From NCBI RefSeq assembly GCF_002001005.1, contig NZ_MUNX01000037.1, positions 1 to 41,981 on the forward strand: a stretch of 41,981 nt of DNA. The letters run 5' to 3'. This document shows, one piece after another, positions 37,095-41,981 of this stretch. The notes under the pieces are model-generated. The model was not told the origin of the DNA. It saw only the letters and a program-made list of their open reading frames with translations, and did no database searches. How positions within the stretch are numbered: position 1 is the stretch's first letter; every line of letters starts with the position of its first letter. Source of the DNA: Flavobacterium sp. A45 (GTDB taxonomy: Bacteria; Bacteroidota; Bacteroidia; Flavobacteriales; Flavobacteriaceae). A program made the position numbers and the translations under genes.

Positions 37095-38080
37095 ATGTAT
37101 TTTTCTATTATTTGGTCTAATGCCATATCCGTTCTTTCGTCAATAAATCCATCTTTCAAACTTATGTATAGAGATAATGGATCTACATTATTTTTCTTTG
37201 TTATTCCTTTTGTGATTAATTCTGGATTGTATTTCCAAACTTCTAAAGCGTAGTTTCCGCTTTCATTATTCATATTTACTAATGGGGTTGTTTTTTCCAA
37301 CTCATAGAATTTGTTTTTTTCTATGGCAAAGTAATCCAATCTACTTGGGTTCATATCGCTATATTCTTCCAATGCCGTAGCGTTAGAACAATACATTTTT
37401 ATTGATGGTTTTTCATCTACATAAACTGTTTTTAGCACTGGATTTATAATATGTTTTTCAATGCTTTTCCAAAGTTTTGGGATATCAGTTTCGAATACAA
37501 TATTTTTTTCTTTGGTTCCAACAACCTCAACAATAGCTAATCGTTTTAAATTTTCTATCGCTTTTGTTATCCCCATTTGAGTGTACTGGAATTTTTCTGC
37601 TAATTCTTTGAAGGTATATTGACTTAAATTATCTTCTCTGTGCAGTATTTGATATAGCAAAATTAATTGAGCGGAAGGTAGCAACAGAAATTCTTTTTGA
37701 TATGCTTTCTCCTTATTGAAATCTTGAATATCTATAAGTAATTCTGCGAGAAACATTTGTTTTCCGGGAACGATGAAACTAATTTTTTGGTCAATAAGTC
37801 TTTTTCGATTTATAGCCGTGATGTCTTCGGTAACAATAATAATTCTTTTGTCTAATACCTTTTGGATTGCTATCACTTGTTGTCTTAATTGTGCAGCATT
37901 AAAAGCATCTTCTTTATTTACCTTTACTAAAATTAATTCGTGATTATGTAAATGAGTTACATAAAAATTAAAATTGTTCCTGAAAAGGAACGGTAATTTA
38001 TTAGTGTACTCTTTTGATAACTCTTTTATTTCAAGGTCTTTCCCTAGTATTTGATGGATATATTCTTTTAATTTTTCCAT
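37088..38080 (-). CDS. wHTH antitoxin-like partner (AbiEi-type) of the nucleotidyltransferase
   Basis: A 330-residue protein. Residues about 1-135 form an alpha/beta domain of unclear fold (LVKVNKEDAFNAAQLRQQVIAIQKVLDKRIIIVTEDITAINRKRLID...). A winged helix-turn-helix spans about 145-210 (AQLILLYQILHREDNLSQYTFKELAEKFQYTQMGITKAIENLKRLAIVEV). The C-terminal domain (about 215-330) contains YCSNATALEEYSDMNPSRLDYFAIEK, which recalls the AbiEi C-terminal region. It is the first gene of the pair and probably both neutralises the enzyme and represses the shared promoter. It starts directly beneath a promoter framed by four half-sites. Confidence 0.72.
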   Translation of the reverse strand: MEKLKEYIHQILGKDLEIKELSKEYTNKLPFLFRNNFNFYVTHLHNHELILVKVNKEDAFNAAQLRQQVIAIQKVLDKRIIIVTEDITAINRKRLIDQKISFIVPGKQMFLAELLIDIQDFNKEKAYQKEFLLLPSAQLILLYQILHREDNLSQYTFKELAEKFQYTQMGITKAIENLKRLAIVEVVGTKEKNIVFETDIPKLWKSIEKHIINPVLKTVYVDEKPSIKMYCSNATALEEYSDMNPSRLDYFAIEKNKFYELEKTTPLVNMNNESGNYALEVWKYNPELITKGITKKNNVDPLSLYISLKDGFIDERTDMALDQIIEKYIW

Positions 38081-38154
38081 AATAAACTAATAATTGTTAT
38101 AATAAACTAGATAGGTTTATTGTGCAAATATAGGTTTATTATGTTAAATATCAA
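38081..38154 (-). promoter_or_regulatory. Promoter and operator of the AbiE-like pair
   Basis: On the minus strand TTG (38152-38154), a 19-base spacer and TATATTTG (38125-38132) make a perfect Bacteroidota promoter. Around it stand four half-sites: AATAAACTA at 38081-38089 and 38101-38109, and the inverted TAGGTTTATT at 38112-38121 and 38131-38140. Copies are spaced 20 and 19 bases, about two helical turns. One half-site overlaps the -7 box, so a bound wHTH antitoxin would block transcription. Confidence 0.78.
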
Positions 38155-38202
38155 TTTATTAATGTATATAATGCATTGAACTATGTATAAAAATAAACTT
38201 AT

Positions 38203-38958
38203 TTATACTTTAAGATAAGTTTTGGAATTGAAACCAATATTCTCATTGTACTTTATATATCCCAATTGGTTAGTTACTAATTTAGTATTTCCGATTTGGA
38301 AATTACCAACGTTAGAATGATGATGGCCATAAATCCAATAATCAATATCGTTCTCTTCAATTAAGTCTGTTAGGTTGGTTGCAAAGGCCTCATTGATTTT
38401 ACTATTAGCATATTTTTCTGGATAATTTACGAAAGTTGGCGCGTGGTGTGTTACAACAATTGTTTTATTATCTGATTTTATTGCAAATGCTTTTTGTATA
38501 AATTCGAGACTCTCTTGGTGTAGCAGGTTGTAATCATCAACATTGAATAATCGATCATTATACTTGATTACTTTAAAATCGGATATTGCTTGTTGAATTG
38601 TCCAATGCTTGACTTGAGAAATATTTGACCATAATGTTGAAAAAATCAAATTAACTCCGGGAACTTCTTTAATGCAATTGTTTACTAAAAAGATATTCTC
38701 CCTAATTTTTGTATCTAAAACTACATCATTATCAATCCTGTCATAGTAATACTCGTGATTTCCTGGTATCCAAAAAGTCGTTTCGAAATTTCTTGAAATG
38801 TAGTTGAAGAAATCTTGATGGTCTTCCATTATTTTAAAAGGTACAATGTCTCCAGCTAAAATAAGTATGTCAGCAATTGACTCAATTGGATTATCCAGAA
38901 TGTATTGTTTGTTATCAGGGAATTCGAGATGTAGGTCAGAACAATATTGGATTTTCAT
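38203..38958 (-). CDS. Calcineurin-like metallophosphoesterase
   Basis: A 251-residue cytoplasmic phosphoesterase with the complete metal-binding set: SDLH at 7-10, GD at 36-37, GNHE at 66-69, THH in VVTHHAPT, and YGHHH near the C-terminus. There is no signal peptide. Members act on phosphodiesters in nucleotides, nucleic acids or other molecules; the substrate here is unknown. It starts 58 bases behind the stop of the STAND-type gene on the same strand and is probably co-transcribed with it, suggesting a role in the same system. Confidence 0.9.
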   Translation of the reverse strand: MKIQYCSDLHLEFPDNKQYILDNPIESIADILILAGDIVPFKIMEDHQDFFNYISRNFETTFWIPGNHEYYYDRIDNDVVLDTKIRENIFLVNNCIKEVPGVNLIFSTLWSNISQVKHWTIQQAISDFKVIKYNDRLFNVDDYNLLHQESLEFIQKAFAIKSDNKTIVVTHHAPTFVNYPEKYANSKINEAFATNLTDLIEENDIDYWIYGHHHSNVGNFQIGNTKLVTNQLGYIKYNENIGFNSKTYLKV

Positions 38959-39016
38959 AATTGAGAATGTCTTATGTTTTTACTTTATGGGTTTAATCTA
39001 TTTAACAAACCTACAA

Positions 39017-41981
39017 TTAATCCCATTCACTAACAAATTCACTTTTTCTTTCGCTTTCAATACTCATTTTAGAATACATAATATTTCGATTAATGATTTC
39101 TATAAATTCGTAGTAGTTTATGTTATTTTGTTCTACAAGAAAATCTCTTACTTTTTCTAATTGAGATAATTCAAATTGCATATTTGGTAACCTACTACCC
39201 ATTGTAATTCCAGCAGAAGTATAAAAATCGAGTCTTTTGAAAAGTTCTGCATCACAACCTTTATCTAAAATTATTTTGAGAAAATCTAACATTTTATCTC
39301 TGTATATGCTTGTAATAATATTGAATATTAATTCAATCATTTTTTTGTTTTCAGTATTCAACAATTGATTATGCAAAAAATCAATTTCTTTTTGGCTATC
39401 CCTTCTAAATGCACTTGAAAATTCTGAAGCGCGATGAAGAAAAATACTTTTAAAATTCACTAAATAATTAATCATATTTTTAAAAACAATTTCATAATTG
39501 TCCAAATCCCACAGTTTCTGGAAATCATTTTCATTAAAATCTCTTCTAGATAAATAGTCTTTATCATCAAAATTATATTTCAATAAATCAATTATAAAAT
39601 TTGGGTTTTGTGATAAAATCATCTTTAATACTTTCAAATCATAATCAAAATGCCTTCCTGCATTATCTAAATACAAATAAATCTTTTCAAGTTTTTTTAA
39701 GTTTCTTATGAAAGATGATTGATACTGGTCATTAACGATTTCGAAAAAATCACCATACATAAACAGATTATCATTTAATTCAGTTTTTAGAATTATTATA
39801 TCGAGTAACTTCTCAATTTCAATTTCAACATTCAATTCTAAATCAGAAATCCTTTTTATAAGATGATCTATAAACCAAATATTTTTGAAATCATCTTTTT
39901 GTATTATATCCACAATTGAATTATAGTCCTCTATTTCTAAATATTCTTTTGGAATTCTTGTAAATAGTTCCATTAAATTAATATCACTATATGTACTGTT
40001 TTTAAATACTAATTTTAATTTTTCGACTTTATCTTTATCAAAATTTATGTTTGATATTATTACTCTAAAATATAAATTTTTTGAATATTCATACACAAAC
40101 ACATTTTCCAATACCTTAATAAATAGATTAAAATCTTTCTTAGCGAGATTTTTAAGTATGTCCGAAACGGGACTAGTTATTGTCTCAAAACAAGAATAAT
40201 TCCCACTCTTATTCTCGAAAATTACATTCACGGACTGCATTAAATCTATATAATCATCAAAAGTATAATCTGAAAAATTATTAATTATCTTTTCATTTCT
40301 TTCAAATTTTTCATCTAACAATAACCATAATTTGAATTCTTTCGAACTAATAAGATTTTTCACTTCTTTTTTCACCTTAATTTTTAAATAACCAAGTTTC
40401 CTTATATAATTATGTACAATTGAAGATTCTCTAAATTCTCCACTATTGAAATTTTCTTCAAAAAACGGAAGTATTATTTTTTTATCAAAATTGATTATTC
40501 TTTTTTCATTTTGATGGCGATGTGAATACCTATGTTTATCAAAGAAGTCATATACACTATTTTTTAATTCGGCATTTTTATAACACTCAAAAATGAACTT
40601 AAAAAGTTTAGTTCTAAAATTATTTTGTTCTACAGTTAGTACAATATATTCTTGATTAAAGTAGAATTGTCTTCCGTTTCCACTATAATTACACTCGTAA
40701 CTATCAATTAAATATTTATTCGCTATAAAGAGAATAATTTTAGAATAAAAAACACTATTTTCATTAACCTTTGAATATAAAAACTCAAAAAGTTTTATTT
40801 GAATTTTATAACCATATTCATAGCTAAACCTTTTATAGGTAAATGATTGTGTAAAAACTTTTAGTACTTTTGTAAAGAGCAGTTGACTTGATAGTCCGTA
40901 CTTTAATAATAAAGTCAAAGCCACTTCAAACTTATCCGGTAGGTTTTGGAAATTTACTAAAAGATTGATTATTTTATCATCATACGATTCAATAGAATTG
41001 TCTTTGTAAATTTCAAACTTGAGAGTATCTATTTCAAAATCCGTTTCTGAACTTATAATTTTGTTTATAAATACTATTGTTTCTGTTTCTAAATAAAACC
41101 AAAAGCTTTCTAAAAATTTTATTGATTTATCTCGGTCTTCTTGAATAGAATTCCATTTTTGGTTAACATCATACAATATCAAATCTTTTATTTCATGAAA
41201 ACCATAATTGCTAATTATTGGATTTAAAAGAGACATCAATGAAATTTTGCGGTCATCAAAGTGTAAATTCAATAGTTGTTTAAATGAAATATGTTGCTCT
41301 TTAATGAAAATCAAATAGAAAATATATTCTCCAAGAATTTGGTCAGCAATTTTATACGTGTTTTTGTATTCGTCAGCAATTTCATTTTTTACTAGTAAGC
41401 TTAATTTTTCTACTAATTCATTTTTGTTAATGTCAAAATGATTTGAAATTTCATTGATAACACCTGAATTAGAAATATCAATAGATCTAAATAGTGTTAG
41501 TATTCCAGCAGTCTTTAATAAAACTAAATCGTCTTTTATACTATTATTAGCAGAAGAAAAATATTCTTCTAATATTAATGATGCTTTAGTAAGTTTTTCG
41601 ATTTCTTTATTTAATCCAGCGATGGCTCCCATTAGGGCAATTCTTGGATTTCCTTTTGAAATTGAATGTATTCTATCAGTATAATAATCATTAATATTAA
41701 ATTCAGGGGATTGCAAGATTTTTGCTAATTCAGATTTCTCAAAATTTGCTAATTCAATTAAACCATTTTCTTTGAGCTGATATTCAATTTCTTGTTTCAA
41801 ATAATTTCTAACAGTCATTATAATTTTAATGTCACCAGAATTGAATTCATTTTTAAAATTTATAATTGATGTTAAATTACTTTTGAGTTTATTAGCATCA
41901 TCAACAACAATTATATATTTGTTGTTTTTTGTGATTTGTATTTTTAAATCATCCCAAATTAGTTGATTATTGTTTCTAATA
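39017..41981 (-). CDS. STAND-type P-loop NTPase, C-terminal part (5' end outside window)
   Basis: The reading frame stays open from the stop at 39017 to the right edge, 987 codons; the first ATG inside the window (41816-41818) is internal. Just inside the edge the protein reads KYIIVVDDANKL, a Walker B with tandem aspartates (codons at 41902-41897), and then IKIIMTVRNY, a sensor strand ending in arginine. A GNPRIALMG segment follows, similar to the GxP motif of STAND/NACHT proteins. About 850 residues of irregular helical, TPR-like sequence rich in Lys, Asn, Ile and Phe come after, typical of a sensor region. Walker A and any N-terminal effector lie beyond the window. The gene is even more A+T-rich than its surroundings. 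A phage-sensing defence ATPase is likely but inferred. Confidence 0.75.
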   Translation of the reverse strand, partial: IRNNNQLIWDDLKIQITKNNKYIIVVDDANKLKSNLTSIINFKNEFNSGDIKIIMTVRNYLKQEIEYQLKENGLIELANFEKSELAKILQSPEFNINDYYTDRIHSISKGNPRIALMGAIAGLNKEIEKLTKASLILEEYFSSANNSIKDDLVLLKTAGILTLFRSIDISNSGVINEISNHFDINKNELVEKLSLLVKNEIADEYKNTYKIADQILGEYIFYLIFIKEQHISFKQLLNLHFDDRKISLMSLLNPIISNYGFHEIKDLILYDVNQKWNSIQEDRDKSIKFLESFWFYLETETIVFINKIISSETDFEIDTLKFEIYKDNSIESYDDKIINLLVNFQNLPDKFEVALTLLLKYGLSSQLLFTKVLKVFTQSFTYKRFSYEYGYKIQIKLFEFLYSKVNENSVFYSKIILFIANKYLIDSYECNYSGNGRQFYFNQEYIVLTVEQNNFRTKLFKFIFECYKNAELKNSVYDFFDKHRYSHRHQNEKRIINFDKKIILPFFEENFNSGEFRESSIVHNYIRKLGYLKIKVKKEVKNLISSKEFKLWLLLDEKFERNEKIINNFSDYTFDDYIDLMQSVNVIFENKSGNYSCFETITSPVSDILKNLAKKDFNLFIKVLENVFVYEYSKNLYFRVIISNINFDKDKVEKLKLVFKNSTYSDINLMELFTRIPKEYLEIEDYNSIVDIIQKDDFKNIWFIDHLIKRISDLELNVEIEIEKLLDIIILKTELNDNLFMYGDFFEIVNDQYQSSFIRNLKKLEKIYLYLDNAGRHFDYDLKVLKMILSQNPNFIIDLLKYNFDDKDYLSRRDFNENDFQKLWDLDNYEIVFKNMINYLVNFKSIFLHRASEFSSAFRRDSQKEIDFLHNQLLNTENKKMIELIFNIITSIYRDKMLDFLKIILDKGCDAELFKRLDFYTSAGITMGSRLPNMQFELSQLEKVRDFLVEQNNINYYEFIEIINRNIMYSKMSIESERKSEFVSEWD

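Noticed and set aside
34465..41981. Second copy of the ssrA 3' end as an attachment site
   Set aside because: The T-arm sequence GGGTTCGATTCCC does not recur to the right within the window.

Overview
The window looks like a member of the genus Flavobacterium or a close relative (Bacteroidota). The evidence is the strong A+T richness, SusC/SusD paired genes, the S6-S18-L9 operon next to a family restricted to Bacteroidota, promoters of the TTG-N19-TAnnTTTG type, and a tmRNA whose tag reads GEGNYALAA. Nearly all genes lie on the minus strand. The exceptions are a LytTR response regulator, the tmRNA and an insertion-sequence transposase.

Layout. 1-9.9 kb is conserved housekeeping: a partial membrane protein, ligA, a DUF6495-like gene, rplI-rpsR-rpsF, a divergent LytTR regulator, priA, a DUF2147 protein, a YihY/BrkB membrane protein and nadC. 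A secreted M28 peptidase follows at 10.1-11.5 kb. 11.9-29.1 kb is a polysaccharide utilisation locus (PUL) read right to left: sensor-regulator (propeller, Y_Y_Y, one membrane helix, LuxR-type HTH), susC, susD, a LamG lipoprotein, GH144, GH3, a lipoprotein GDPD phosphodiesterase, GH43 with discoidin and FN3 modules, and GH97. The GH144 plus GH3 pair points to beta-1,2-glucan. The GDPD and the GH97 alpha-glucosidase suggest a substituted or alpha-closed bacterial periplasmic glucan. A TACAA/TTGTAGT inverted repeat occurs upstream of both susC and GH97 and is a candidate site for the PUL regulator. 29.2-33.7 kb holds ackA-pta and corA.

From the tmRNA gene (34.1-34.5 kb) rightwards the content is accessory. 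It holds an IS3-family transposase in one fused frame, a 52-bp four-half-site dyad array, an AbiE-like nucleotidyltransferase/wHTH pair with its own half-site operator and promoter, a calcineurin-like metallophosphoesterase, and a very A+T-rich gene that runs off the right edge. That last gene is the C-terminal part of a STAND-type P-loop NTPase: Walker B and the arginine-bearing sensor strand are visible next to the edge. This block resembles a small defence island behind ssrA.

No tRNA, rRNA, CRISPR array or phage structural gene was seen.
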